A stretch of 64,000 nt of DNA from Elmis aenea (lineage: Eukaryota > Arthropoda > Insecta > Coleoptera > Elmidae): positions 59,248,966-59,312,965 of the forward strand of contig OX393576.1 of the NCBI GenBank assembly GCA_947652605.1. The letters are read 5' to 3'. Both the position numbers and the translations under genes were made by a program. The notes under the pieces were generated by a model. That model worked only from the letters and a program-made list of their open reading frames with translations, was not told the DNA's origin and searched no databases. Below, in pieces: positions 50,701 through 57,471 of this stretch (positions within the stretch are counted from its first letter, which is position 1; every line of letters starts with the position of its first letter).

Positions 50701-53700
50701 TTATTCCACTTACTTTTAAAAAAGCGGTAACCTTGTTATTTTACTAAAGCATTTCTGTTAGCTGTTAATTAGATCGGAAAACTTGGGAGCATGTGTATTA
50801 TCTTTTTCATATTTCCTTGTTTTCCTATGCAAAACTGTTACTTGTCACTCTTCACATTCAAGATCGCTTTTTATGGTATCTTTTAATGCGGTTTTGAAGT
50901 TATGCAGTGATATGTTTCTTACCTTTTTTTAAAAATTTTATTGCTAAAATAATATTACGTCACTGAAATCTTAGTTTTAGACTGATGTTTAAACATAAAC
51001 TTGGTTTTATTTTTAGTCAACAGGTATCAATCATATTTATTGCCCGATACATATATGAGCTGCACATTGACTACATACAAGAAGTGAATGTGTAAGCAGT
51101 GTGGATAATGCCTTAAGTGACGATGATATTACTGATATAACTTTAAATATCGCAGAAGATTCAGAAAATTATAGTGAATTAGAAGAAAAATCTGCTCCCC
51201 TCACTGCAAATATAATTCGAGATCTTCAACTTTGCAACAATTTGGAAAATCACTTTACCTGTTAATACACAAACTCTGAACGAGCCTTTAAATTCCAAAG
51301 TGAGTTGAAGAATTGTATGTCTGGATATCGCGATTGCATAAAAAATTAATAAAATCATCATCGCAAAGTGTTATCACTGTATCACTGATTACATTGTCAG
51401 AGAAGAAAAATCACAGAATTTGACACTAATTCTGTTTGTCGAAAATTTGTAAGGAAAAGATAAAATTACAACTTTCTTGTTTTTGTCTTTCAATTGTTTC
51501 AAAATTACCTTCTTAGCCTACTCAAAAATATTACGTTGCCCTAATAATTTACAATAAAATCGCGATATCTCGAAAAATATCAGTTTTAGACATAAAACAT
51601 GGTTAATGTTTTTGAAAGACAATAAAATGCAAGTATGTAAAACATGTAGGGTGCTGTATTTTTTTTTTTTTTAATTGAGAGTTTAGGGACGCTTCGACAA
51701 CTGAGGTCACTAGCGTCCGGGAGGAGGGGGCGGGGAACAAGGAAAGGGTGGGTAAGGTAAGGGTAGGTGGAAGTACTGTCACAGCATTTGCCTATAGTAG
51801 GTAAGGGAAACCACCTGAAACCCCTACGATGACAGACGGCCGCGGAATTCGAACCCACGCCTCCCGATTTTAGTCGCTAGGTTGCATACCAACCAGCCAT
51901 CGAGCTCGGTGGTGTTGTATTTAGGAAAATTGAGTTAACGATGTTCAAAGTTCCACAAGTTTGACCAAGCGTAATAAACACCCTGTATAATTTTTATATG
52001 CAGGTAGTGCAAAGTGTTAAATTAATAATCTATTGTCAAATTCTACTGCCTTTTTAAAGAACTTAAACGTTAAAAAAAATTAAGGAGGAATCCAGAATTA
52101 TAAAAATATTCAGGGTGTGCCATTCAAAATTTAAAAATTTGAGTCTGTTTCCGGTTGAACCGGAAGTCGTATTGCAACCTTAATGGTTTTATGGAATACG
52201 ATAACGCTTGATACAAAATTTCATTGTATTATCTTTAATGATGTTTTAGATTTTGTCTGTTTCTATACTTGTGCATCGCTGTATAGTTACATCAATGTGT
52301 AAAACAAGTTTACGAAAACTTCTGGCTAATTTACATTTCCTTTTCTCTCAAAATTGCTTTTATAAATAAATATTTATATAATTTTAACAAACACCTCTTA
52401 AAAAGTAGTTAATTGTATTATATTATATGGCATTGAGTCAAGTGTATATGTTATATTTAGCTCGTGTTAGAATATTTTGCTGAATAATTATCTCTACAGA
52501 AGCTAAGAATTCGATACACGTGCGTATGTGACACGTTTAAGACTCTGGAATGGTACAATTTTTTTCTGATATATAGTATTAGCGTAGAAAATTCTTGAAG
52601 AATGTGATTTTTTTTTAAACGTGCTTTTGGCTCATACATATTTCTTTACTGTTCATGCAGTAGAAGACAATTTAAACAATAAAATTAGCAGTTTAAAATA
52701 TCTTGAATTCTAGCAAATATTACATGATGCTTTCATGGAATCTGATGATTAAAATGAGCGAAAAATTAATTTTCTTACAAAAGCCACTTAAGTGTAAATT
52801 TTTGTAGCACTGTTCCATGATTTTTTTCCATTGCCAAAATAAAGCGGATTGTGCTATGCAACTTGAGGATTCTCTACCGGCTACCTCATAAATTAAAAAG
52901 AGTTCTGCATATTATCCACTTAGAATTTATCAAACTATACAACTGTTTAGGTACTTTAAGTTATTCAACAAAAAGAAAGCTTGTAACTAACAGGTTTACC
53001 AACGACAACAAAAGTCTACACGTTATTACAAATTTGGCACTGCAAATATCTTTTTGCATATATCATAAAACAACCGTTTTTCTATTTTAAACCAGTTTTA
53101 CAGCAAATCTGATATAACAAAATAACAAAATATTTAGCAAATTATTGCAGAACATTCCAAATATTCGCATCAAAACTAATGGACTGGAATTGACTAGTGT
53201 TAAGGCTACATCAGTTAAGAATATAACATGCCACACACACAATTTGGAAAGTATTTTATCTTTTTTTTTACCGTTTGTTACCTAATTTACATAAAAGTTA
53301 TGAACAAACCAGTTTTATAATAAAAATCAAAACTTGGCTACATTATATCCGATGACGATTAAGATTATAAAAACTAAACCAGTAGTGTGACCTTCCTAAC
53401 TTCTAAATTTAATTTAATGGCTATTATGTGTCTCAAATTTATGGAACAGAATCGTTTTGGAAATAATAATAAATGACTATTAAAAAAGAAAAAAGTACAC
53501 AAGGTAACGTTAGCTGAAGATGTAACCGATTAAGATTAGAAAAAATTATATTACTGTAATTTATCCATGGAGCAATTGGATAATTTCAAAAACCTATTTC
53601 GACACTCATGAAGAACAATAAAACTATCGGTAAATTATGTCATATAAAATATAACCGGGAAAAAGTTAATTTTTTAAGCTCAATTAATATTTATTACTTT

Positions 53701-54357
53701 TAATATGATATGAAATTACTGCTAGGTAATTTTTATGTTGATTTAACCAGCAAAAAATTATTGTGTGGTCGCTAATACAACCACGAACCGAAGCTAATAC
53801 GTCAACAGTTAAATTAATACCGCTATTCCACTTCTGTAACCTAAAAATGAAACCTATTTCCGCAAAATATTCAACAGTATACCGGCGGAAACAACAGTTT
53901 TTGGAAAAACATTTCTTTTTAACTCATTTAGATTATAATTAAACAATTTTTTCAATTCTGCTTAAGACTTAAAAAAAAAAAAATTATATTCTTTGTCAGA
54001 AAAGCTTTTAGATGAAACTCTCACTTCTTTTGAGGACTACTTAAAAAAATAAAGTTTAAGCAACACATTCTAGAACAGTTTCACAGCTTCGATATGTTGC
54101 GTCAAGAAGAAAACATTTATTTACTCACGGTCGTAAGTGTACGAATGTAAAAGCGAGAACGTATCGAAACAGCAAGAAAATGTGAATCTGTTTAGGAATT
54201 AAATTGAAAAAAACACCATATATAACATAAGTACTTTTTAATTTAACATATAAACGCAATTAACATACATTCCCTTATTCCAATATTGTATCTAGAAACT
54301 TACCCCTTCGTTTCCTAGGAACTTTATAGTTGGATTTTGGCTAGTACTAAATTTGTT
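11761..54357 (-). CDS. ELL: RNA polymerase II elongation factor ELL; 8 coding exons in the window, start-codon exon not found
   Basis: ELL raises the catalytic rate of RNA polymerase II and belongs to the super elongation complex (with P-TEFb and EAF) and the little elongation complex at snRNA genes. Exons on the minus strand are 54357-54304, 16608-16367, 16309-16043, 15578-15508, 15445-15295, 15241-14312, 14250-14079 and 11919-11761. All have GT-AG borders, phases agree, and they total 681 residues plus stop. The N-terminal ELL domain is shown by TIKFLGNEG joined to HLSFPSLHNG, then GGSFECVQQSNPP, KMRIHA-like KIRIHANEDIYEATRQRMTV and IKPNQTDIGRKVKVK, followed by RLIHLLAMRPFKKPELYERL. A Ser/Pro/Asn-rich linker with a 9-residue tandem repeat follows. 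The occludin-like C-terminal domain starts EYTTIKSADQRRRYKADFNA and ends KRRFQYLHDKLSHIKRLVLE before the stop at 11763-11761. About 40-50 N-terminal residues should lie on one more exon, probably right of the window. The 464-nt intron at 15579-16042 holds only A+T-rich AAGTACTT-rich sequence. Confidence 0.96.
12730..13920. mobile_element. Foldback element with about 500-bp inverted arms, TA target duplication
   Basis: The left end is CAGGGTGGACCAAACTCGAA, and the right end reads as its inverted copy (GGTCCACCCTG), each flanked by TA. The two halves remain complementary for roughly 500 bp, for example GGTATCTCGGTTACCGCAAT against ATTGCGGTAACCGAGA and TTCGTAAACAAGTGATG against CATCACTTGTTTACGAA. 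A loop of about 165 bp lies between them. The TA duplication and the terminal CAGGGTG suggest a non-autonomous Tc1/mariner-type element; that class is an inference. It lies within an ELL intron. Confidence 0.85.
13308..13406 (+). CDS. 32-residue open frame in the loop of the foldback; possible transposase N-terminal remnant
   Basis: A complete frame runs ATG to TGA and reads MAKLEPFEKFNMLEYYFVSD then KNVVVAAEFTWQ. It fills most of the non-palindromic loop, the only single-copy part of the element. The pattern (hydrophobic helix, short turn, NVVVAA-like second helix) resembles the first two helices of the helix-turn-helix domain at the start of many insect mariner-like transposases. It is short and could be chance; no catalytic domain follows. 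Confidence 0.3.
   Translation: MAKLEPFEKFNMLEYYFVSDKNVVVAAEFTWQ
14459..14701 (-). repeat. Nine 27-bp tandem repeats inside the ELL coding exon (9-residue unit)
   Basis: Nine consecutive 27-bp units translate on the ELL strand to variants of MNGRNKEDM (INGKNKEDM, INSRNKEDM, MNGRNKEDV, MNVRNKEDM). Every unit keeps the frame. Variant units recur every four copies (the pair ACGT-start unit then CTATTTATC unit appears at units 3-4 and 7-8), showing a secondary 108-bp duplication. The repeat lies in the low-complexity linker between the two conserved ELL domains. The long plus-strand open frames here are by-products of the repeat. Confidence 0.95.
16808..18976. mobile_element. hAT-type non-autonomous element, 2.17 kb, with an exact 8-bp target duplication
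   Basis: The left end is CAGGGTTGGGCAAAA and the inverted right end is TAGAGTTGGCCTGATTTAAA. Both subterminal regions carry copies of ATTTAAATC. CTTAAATA flanks it at 16800-16807 and 18977-18984, the 8-bp duplication expected of hAT. It does not encode a recognisable transposase. It contains a second hAT-type insertion at 17056-17884. Its right half carries two diverged direct copies of a block of about 190 bp (starting near 18221 and near 18506). Confidence 0.88.
17056..17884. mobile_element. hAT-type element nested in the previous one, with CCCGGG-rich ends
   Basis: The ends are TAGGGATTCTG and CAGAATCCCTA, perfect 11-bp inverted repeats. GTGGATGA flanks it at 17048-17055 and 17885-17892. 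About 100 bp at each end consist of repeated GTCCCGGGACT and GTCTCGAGTC palindromes, much richer in G+C than the surroundings. The 600-bp centre is A+T-rich with no recognisable protein. It must be younger than its host element. Confidence 0.88.
20031..22666. mobile_element. Foldback element A, about 1.16 kb original length, interrupted by element B
   Basis: The left end is CAGGGTGTCCCAGATTACAT. The right end is its inverted copy ending in ACACTG, with seven extra bases near the tip. TA flanks both sides. Removing element B, the two halves pair almost along their whole length, meeting at a perfect palindrome at about 20614-20637 (AAGTTAGCTATAGCTAACTT). There is almost no loop and no coding potential. 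Internal paired blocks include GGGCCGTCAAGTTGGC at about 20355 with its inverse near 20845. Confidence 0.88.
21042..22516. mobile_element. Foldback element B (same family), inserted in the right arm of element A
   Basis: It begins CAGGGTGTCCCAGATTACAT and ends with the inverse ATGTAATCTGGGACACCTTG, flanked by TA on both sides. Arm A reads TTTTTTGCTA before the insertion and TAACATCTG after it. The uninterrupted left arm of A carries the continuous inverse CAGATGTTATAGCAAAAAA, so the insertion with TA duplication can be read base by base. Arms of B are about 570 bp, closely matching, with a loop of about 340 bp. It encodes nothing recognisable. Confidence 0.9.
25745..26887. mobile_element. hAT element, deletion derivative, 1.14 kb, with 8-bp target duplication
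   Basis: The ends are CAGTGGCGTGCGGTGAC and the inverse of CAGCGGCGTGCGGTCC. GTGTATAC is duplicated at 25737-25744 and 26888-26895. It retains the last part of a transposase gene (separate entry) close to the left end, read on the minus strand. The right third is richer in G+C. A full hAT transposase would need about 1.8 kb, so most of the gene has been lost. Confidence 0.93.
25826..26146 (-). pseudogene. hAT transposase C-terminal dimerisation domain, 5'-truncated
   Basis: The frame of 106 codons contains ICTIPFKSASAERSFSTMKR followed by IKTFTRSSQNDDRLSALALI. That is the classic hAT C-terminal signature (A-S-x-E-R-x-F-S, then R-x-x-L-x-x-L). It ends naturally with a stop. The catalytic DDE core and N-terminal zinc finger are absent, and the first Met is internal to the ancestral protein. 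The product cannot catalyse transposition. Confidence 0.85.
28382..28648. mobile_element. hAT-type MITE, 267 bp, related to the 25745 element
   Basis: The left end CAGTGGCGTATGGTGACTTT closely matches the left end of the 25745 element. The right end is GGATTTAT-flanked CCGCCACTG. ATGAAACG is duplicated at 28374-28381 and 28649-28656. Two inverted GGGGCCTGATGTT-like blocks and an 11-base run of G lie inside. No coding capacity is present. Confidence 0.9.
29380..29750 (+). pseudogene. mariner transposase fragment, frameshifted and with stops
   Basis: Reading across frames gives EVGVSESTLWKV, then DDLGMKKVSVR followed by a stop and IPRL, and later GNET-AYHWDPPTKQQSMQW and VHKGLSPKNKSQNT. These match the mariner order: helix-turn-helix, WVPRLL-like linker, the second catalytic block (G-D-E-T-W) and the KQQSMQW motif. 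At least two in-frame stops and several frameshifts are present, and the usual Asp of GDETW reads Asn here. It is a decayed, inactive copy without recognisable ends. Confidence 0.75.
29772..30342. repeat. Possible element with about 25-bp inverted termini
   Basis: AAATAGCTTTTTTTCACTAC (start near 29772) has an inverse near 30325-30342, ACTAGTAGTGAAAAAAATAG. The interior is A+T-rich without recognisable genes. No target duplication was identified, so the boundaries are uncertain. Confidence 0.4.
30343..30466. mobile_element. Small palindromic MITE, about 120 bp
   Basis: The ends TATACACCACGGTAGAGAAG and, inverted, TATATACCAAGGTAGAGAAG are near-identical. Further in, TTATAGCCTTCGGGCC pairs with GAGCCCTCAGGCTATAA. 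The centre is a G+C-rich palindromic block (ACTCGGCGCTTCGCGCCTCG). It has no coding capacity. Confidence 0.6.
31497..31870. repeat. CpG-rich segment with GAGCGAGCG inverted blocks
   Basis: CAGGGTGCACCAATTAATTC near 31499 looks like a transposon terminus. The following 300 bp are unusually rich in GCTCGC and GAGCGA, which occur in inverted orientation near the two sides (31540 and 31790). Overlapping open frames here of 70-84 codons on both strands consist of repetitive Arg/Ala/Ser-rich sequence and are not taken as genes. Confidence 0.35.
33987..34291. mobile_element. mariner-type MITE, 305 bp, TA target duplication
   Basis: The left end is CGAGGGTCAGTCCATAAGTA and the right end is the inverse, CTTATGGACTGTCCCTCG, each followed by TA. 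Inside, TCTCCCGACTAACGA pairs with TCGTTAGTCGAGA. It contains no transposase. Confidence 0.85.
35264..36074. mobile_element. CAGGGTG-group element, 0.8 kb, TA target duplication
   Basis: The right end, read inverted, starts CAGGTTGTCCCAGTTAACGT. The left end starts CATGGTGTCAGCATAGGG and has lost about 15 bases relative to it. Both continue AGCATRRGGATYTCGTAAAC and then AAGAGATACAG. The termini resemble those of elements A and B (AGCAT-GGGATCTCG then GAGATACAG), but the interior is not palindromic and encodes nothing recognisable. Confidence 0.75.
38134..38283. mobile_element. Palindromic MITE, 150 bp
   Basis: TATAACTCGTGCATTG at the left pairs with CAATGCACTCGTTATA at the right, followed by paired ATAATTTTTGACAAA-like blocks. 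The centre is a second palindrome (CTCGTGCACGTCGTGCACTC). Overall it can fold into one hairpin. It has no coding capacity. Confidence 0.65.
39659..39916. mobile_element. hAT-type MITE, 258 bp, inserted in the RNase H remnant
   Basis: The ends are TAGGGTTGCCACATG and the inverse CGTGTGGCAACCCTG. ATACCAGG is duplicated at 39651-39658 and 39917-39924. Inside, TGTAGGAC repeats occur in both orientations (AATGTAGGAC, GTAGGACAT, GGACTGTCC). Removing it restores the Ile-Pro-Gly string of the RNase H frame. No protein is encoded. Confidence 0.88.
40163..40722. mobile_element. Foldback element with ATTCACCG iterons, 560 bp
   Basis: The terminal sequences GGAAGATTCACCG and CGGTGAATCTTCC are perfect inverted repeats. 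The arms continue paired for about 280 bp, for example GGTTAAGTACTTATTACTCA with its inverse near 40575, and CCACAGCTCTAGAGCAATTA with its inverse near 40485. They leave almost no loop. Near the left end ATTCACCG/ATTCGCCG is iterated four times, twice more than at the right, so the iterons have expanded on one side. No target duplication is clear; the superfamily is unknown. Confidence 0.8.
41815..41947. mobile_element. hAT-type MITE, 133 bp
   Basis: The ends are CAGGACCGACTG and the inverse of CAGAGCCGGCTGG, a common hAT terminus. The flanks TCTCTACA (41807-41814) and TCTCTATG (41948-41955) match in six of eight positions, so the target duplication has decayed. GGGGCCCC and CCCCAGACCCCA blocks lie inside. 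Confidence 0.65.
42790..42998. mobile_element. MITE-like insert in the left arm of the foldback
   Basis: CCGAATTACACTCGAGCTTT at the left pairs with AGTTCTCGTGTAATTACCCC read inverted at the right, followed by paired CTTTGTTTTTA and AACTTGC blocks. The segment has no counterpart in the opposite arm, which supports insertion after the foldback formed. No clean target duplication was found. Confidence 0.5.
43532..43846. mobile_element. Repeat inserted in the foldback loop
   Basis: It begins ATATCTATATATATAAAAGA, continues with TTTGTGTGTTTGTTTTTTTT and TTCGCTATAGAATCCTAGGT, and ends ACCCGTGCAACGCAGGGTAA. The same head and tail formulas are familiar from an abundant dispersed insect repeat. Inside are two direct CpG-rich copies of GGGAACGTCCGC-GAGCGCG followed by GAGTAGTCT-TGATTGATAA (43690-43750 and 43753-43800). 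Boundaries are approximate and the class is uncertain. Confidence 0.5.
45279..45392. mobile_element. Palindromic MITE, 114 bp
   Basis: ATAACAAGAGTTGCAAGAAG at the left matches, inverted, ATAACACGAGCTGTAAAGCA at the right. ATTACGCACGAGTGGAAA pairs with TTTCCACGAGTGCGTAAT. The centre is CpG-rich (GCGCACGGAGCCGCGTAGCG). The whole unit can form one hairpin. Confidence 0.65.
45482..45954. repeat. Pair of diverged 54-bp direct repeats flanking a MITE
   Basis: The copies at 45482-45535 and 45901-45954 both run from GTAAG-CTACTT to TTTGCTTACCGTGCGTTA with a few substitutions between. They are separated by the MITE at 45568-45895. The distance and divergence argue for an older tandem duplication rather than a target site duplication. 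Confidence 0.6.
45568..45895. mobile_element. MITE with AAGCTGCGTTCACATA ends, 328 bp, TA flanks
   Basis: AAGCTGCGTTCACATAGAAA at the left pairs with TTTATGTGAACGCAGCTT at the right, and the GTATTGTATTG blocks continue the pairing. TA flanks both ends; a three-base TTA/TAA reading is also possible. A second internal GCGTTCACATAG occurs near 45622. No coding capacity is present. Confidence 0.75.
46115..46433. mobile_element. Half element of the CAGGGTG group (same family as 60001-60525)
   Basis: The right end reads, inverted, CAGGGTGGTCCAAATTTGAT and is followed by TA. The 320 bp to its left align with 60240-60525 (shared GTAAGTTTGTGT-ATAACTTT, ACAACAATAACGGA, ACTGCACA-TTTTGGT). A matching left end is missing. 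The block just to its left (45960-46090) starts TAGGGTTGCCAACTGCC, resembling the hAT-type end at 39659. Confidence 0.6.
48322..49122. mobile_element. Near-perfect palindromic element, about 0.8 kb
   Basis: About 340-bp arms (48345-48679 and 48718-49060) are inverted copies with very few differences, for example CATCGTGTTAATGGTAACTC with its inverse near 48755 and ACAGCCAAAGTATAATG near 48545 with its inverse near 48838. The loop is about 38 bp. The outer part of each arm is built from iterated motifs such as TTCAAATCTGGAA and ATTCAACGCTGGAATC. A further partial copy of the iterated block lies outside, at 48190-48300. No target duplication or protein is visible, so the class is unknown. Confidence 0.75.
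50549..51983. mobile_element. Possible degenerate DNA transposon bearing a SINE
   Basis: CAGGTTGGACAAAATTACGT (near 50550) and, inverted, CAGGGTGTTTATTACGCTTG (ending 51979) could be the two ends. Between 51080 and 51260 the plus strand reads LSDDDITDITLNIAEDSENY and SELEEKSAPLTANIIRDLQL before a stop, which looks like a decayed coding segment of unknown type. The match between the ends is weak, so both the boundaries and the class are tentative. Confidence 0.3.
51662..51910 (-). mobile_element. tRNA-derived SINE with 12-bp target duplication
   Basis: On the minus strand it starts ACCGAGCTCGATGGCTGGTT (A box TGGCTGGTTGGT), has the B box GGTTCGAATTCC, a C-rich body, and ends in an A-run (T-run at 51662-51672). 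GGTGCTGTATTT (51650-51661) and GGTGTTGTATTT (51911-51922) are the target duplication, as left by LINE-driven insertion. It shares its first 190 bp or so with the copy at 59235. The open frame read across it is not a gene. Confidence 0.85.
54304..54357 (-). CDS. ELL: Isolated 18-codon ELL exon upstream of the giant intron
   Basis: This exon encodes NKFSTSQNPTIKFLGNEG. It is preceded by a pyrimidine tract ending in TTTGCAG and followed by the donor GTAAGT. Its last residues FLGNEG join in phase 0 to HLSFPSLHNG at 16608, restoring the conserved ELL sequence in which an IQFLGNEGHLSFP-like string is continuous. It is too short to stand out as an open frame and was found by reading for the missing ELL segment. 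Nothing else protein-coding was found within several kilobases. Confidence 0.9.
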
Positions 54358-54950
54358 CTGCAAAAAAAAAACAAGTATTAATCATCACAGCATGAGTAAG
54401 TAATGCACAAATTTACACGAAAACCTAACGGCTATTTAGTTAGTAATTAGTAATTTGATGCCAATGGTCTACAAAATAATAACGGAAACATGAAATTTCT
54501 TAAATTTTAGGTATTCGCCTAATTCCCATATTCTGCAAAATAGCACATATAGCTAAAAGCGATTGTCACATGTTCATTTGGAAATAATTGCTCGCAGGGA
54601 ATGCCAAGACATTAAAAAAAAACAATCGGTAAACCAATAATGGTTTAAATAATTAGCGTTAATGGTTTTGCATTTATGAATAAATGATTGGCTACCTAGG
54701 TACATCTAGGCCAAGGCAACAAATGTTATATGTAAAAATGTAGGCAAATCTTATCTTAATTATTGATTCCACGAAATAGTTTTATTATGTTACTGAACTG
54801 TTTACATGAATTAACTTCACAATTACATTTCAATTAAAATCAAAAACCATTTTTATTAAACACAGCACAATTAGTTGAGGTATTAGTAATTTTGATAAAG
54901 GTTGATTGAAACTTAAGCACCAACATAAGGATATAACTTATTATATTATA

Positions 54951-55481
54951 CAGGGTGACTCCGTTATCGGTGCAAACATTATAAGTGGTGATAAAGGACC
55001 TTTTCTAAGAAACATATTTTTTTACAATCTGTTCCTTATTTTTAGTTTTTCCGGGAAATCGGTTTGATTTTCCAAAAACTTTCACTGCAACATGGCCCAT
55101 AAAATTTGCTATCCGGAATAGGCCGTCCGTTTTTTTTTTGTACAACCTTTCGTTTTAAAGATACAGCGGTTGCAAAGTCTAACAATTATTCGTTTTTAAT
55201 TTTTTTTGTACAAACTGCTTTATAACTTTTAAACCATTGCCTGTAGACAAAAAATGATAATAATCAATTTTGTAGAGAATTTCATGTTTTAATAAATAAC
55301 TTGAAGGTATTTTACGATAAAATTGTTATTTTCGGCGACAGAGCCTTTTAAATGCAGAAGCGTAAAAAATTTGATAGCTGCTTGGCATTTGATTTTAGAA
55401 AAAAGTTTAACTTGAAATTTTTCCTAGAAAAGCTCCTCTACCACCACTTAAAATATTTGCACCGATAACGGGGACACCCTG
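54951..55481. mobile_element. CAGGGTG-group MITE, 531 bp, TA target duplication
   Basis: The left end is CAGGGTGACTCCGTTATCGG and the inverted right end is CAGGGTGTCCCCGTTATCGG. Both continue TGCAAA-ATT-TAAGTGGTG and remain similar for about 70 bp. TA flanks both sides. The interior is unpaired and encodes nothing recognisable. Confidence 0.88.
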
Positions 55482-56559
55482 TATATAGGCTTAAATTTAA
55501 AAAAAGTTATAAAAATTCAACTAAACAAAAAAATGTGTCAATTGTTTTTTTTTTTTCAACAATAAATACAATACGTTGCACAACAAGATTTCCGTCAAAA
55601 CTTGTATTAAAAGCTCATAATTTTATTTGTTCTACATTTACATATTCAAAAACAAATATAATTATAATAAAATTATCATGAATATGCTAAAATCGTTCAA
55701 TATTAACATAAATCGACTTAATTTATTTATTTTAATGGTGTTTTCTTTGTTTTGCTTTTTTTATTGTTGTTGTTTTGTTTTCACGCCACACTACTTACAT
55801 CATTTAGGTTAACCGATTATAAAGCAGTACATTTTTATCGTTACTTCTGAAAAAAAAAAAAACAACTTTTCCAGTTAGTGAAGAGTATCAAATACTTTTT
55901 TAAATTCGGTTTAAAAGTCGCGCACAAAATATATCAATGATCACAAGTCTGACGCCATTGAACACAAAACCTTTGTTTTTAAGTGAAAGGTTGCAAAATT
56001 TTAATTCTAAAATTTTTGCCAAGTTGACCCTCAAACTTCGAACACAATCCGTTCCAGGAGACGGTTCGACTTCCAAGTTTTTCGACTTTCGAGTTAATTG
56101 TTCCCACAAATAGCAATGTAAATTGAATAAATTCGTTCTGGACATGAGAAAGTATCCAATTAGTAAAATTAATATGCCTGAATATACGTAAAATACAATA
56201 CGAAAGAAATTTTAAATAACAGGTAATACGCTATTAAATTATTATTGACTGCGATAAACTCTACACCGCATCAGCAGATAATAAGCACTGCGTTGCAATT
56301 AAAAAATAAATAAAAAAATGCATATTAGCGATAAACGTTTAATGAAATTTTCTTTCTAATAATTAGAGTACCCTTGGTTTAAATGTAATTATTTTCGTGT
56401 TATCAACGTCCACTCACACATACGAAAATGTACTACAATTCTTTAATTACTCGACCCAATAGAATATTTTCACGCGGACGATGCTTCTTATGCATCCGTA
56501 ATCTTATGAGGGATTAAAACGTGTTAACCGTGCGTAAAAACGCAACAAGTAGGACAAAA

Positions 56560-56830
56560 TACGGAGATAGAAATCATTTCCGGTTGGGCGGTTGACTAGT
56601 TACTGGGTGCGGATAACGAGACAGGCCAAGGCCGGGCCTAAGGCTACCGGTCAGCAGTACATAAACTGTATAACGCCCCGTGGTCTGCACGGTACACCGA
56701 ACGCATCATCTCTTTTGATTACCCTGCGCGAATACCACGAAGATACAACGTACCGGCGTTACAGTTCTGTAATTTGGGAGATTGAGTTTTTTCACGTTGG
56801 TTACTGAAGAATACGTGCCGTTTTCCCTAC
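56560..56830. other. CpG-rich island in A+T-rich DNA
   Basis: About 270 bp are clearly richer in G+C and CpG than the surroundings (for example AAGGCCGGGCCTAAGGCTAC and TACCGGCGTTACAGTTCTGT). Neither strand shows a recognisable protein; the plus-strand frame of 71 codons has no familiar content. It could be a promoter or non-coding first exon, perhaps of ELL, or the remnant of a foreign element. Nothing in the sequence decides between these. Confidence 0.35.
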
Positions 56831-57017
56831 ACAATTACATCAATATTCGGAGTGCATCAACATCAGTGGTTCATTATTTTCTGCTTTTTGTTTTGTTGAT
56901 TTAAAAGCAGCACATTTTTTTCTGGAAGTAGTTTTAGCATTTTTACAAGTGACCCATAGACAAAAAAAGGATCTTTAATTACTCTTAATTATAAGCGAGT
57001 AACTTAAATAACTCAAG

Positions 57018-57437
57018 TATAGTAGAACCTCTATAATTGTCATTGATGGGTTACTGTGGGATGGACGAATTCTGAATCGGACGAATATAGAATCCATTTA
57101 TTCCATAGGAACTAATAAAACTTTAACCATAACTCTATGTTTACTGAGGAGCGATGACTGCAGAAGCTGAGGAGGAGAAAAGGAATTATTGTTTAAACGG
57201 GGAGTTACCTTCCAATCAAACATCAGGCAACTCCAATTCTGGTGATCGATGTCTTTTTTTGTCCCATCCCCGTCGATTCACTAGCTCTCGATTTAACAAA
57301 GAGCTTGCTTTATGTCTGTATCTATTTGTATTTTTTTAATTTCGAGACGAATAATGGATTTTTGGACGATTATCGAAGCATTTTGTTGCCGTTAAATGTG
57401 GATTTGATATAGGAGTTGATGATGATAGAGGTTTCTC
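57018..57437. mobile_element. Possible pogo/Tigger-like fragment
   Basis: The left side reads AGTAGAACCTCTATAATTG and, a little further, GGATGGACGAATTCTGAATC, the style of pogo/Tigger left ends. The inverted right side near 57437 has GAGAAACCTCTATCATC. Inside, a plus-strand frame starting MTAEAEEEKRNYCLNGE is too short and divergent to assign. The identification is weak. Confidence 0.3.
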
Positions 57438-57471
57438 CGTATTTATCAAAAGGAAGTAGTAGGTACATTAA

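Larger units (their letters stand above)
16609..54303 (-). other. Giant ELL intron, about 37.7 kb
   Basis: Its donor is GTAAGT after FLGNEG and its acceptor is TTTGCAG before HLSFPS. No other protein gene was recognised within it on either strand. It contains most of the transposable elements listed below. Stretches where I see nothing specific beyond A+T-rich DNA are about 18985-20028, 22670-25736, 26896-28373, 31880-33984, 34294-35261, 36077-38133, 46440-48185 and 51990-54303. Open frames there of 60-100 codons have low-complexity, unrecognisable content. Confidence 0.85.

Noticed and set aside
51586..51858. 90-codon minus-strand frame with CHRRGFRWFPLP; likewise 59202-59432 (plus)
   Set aside because: Both frames are translations of the shared SINE body, as their similarity to each other shows.
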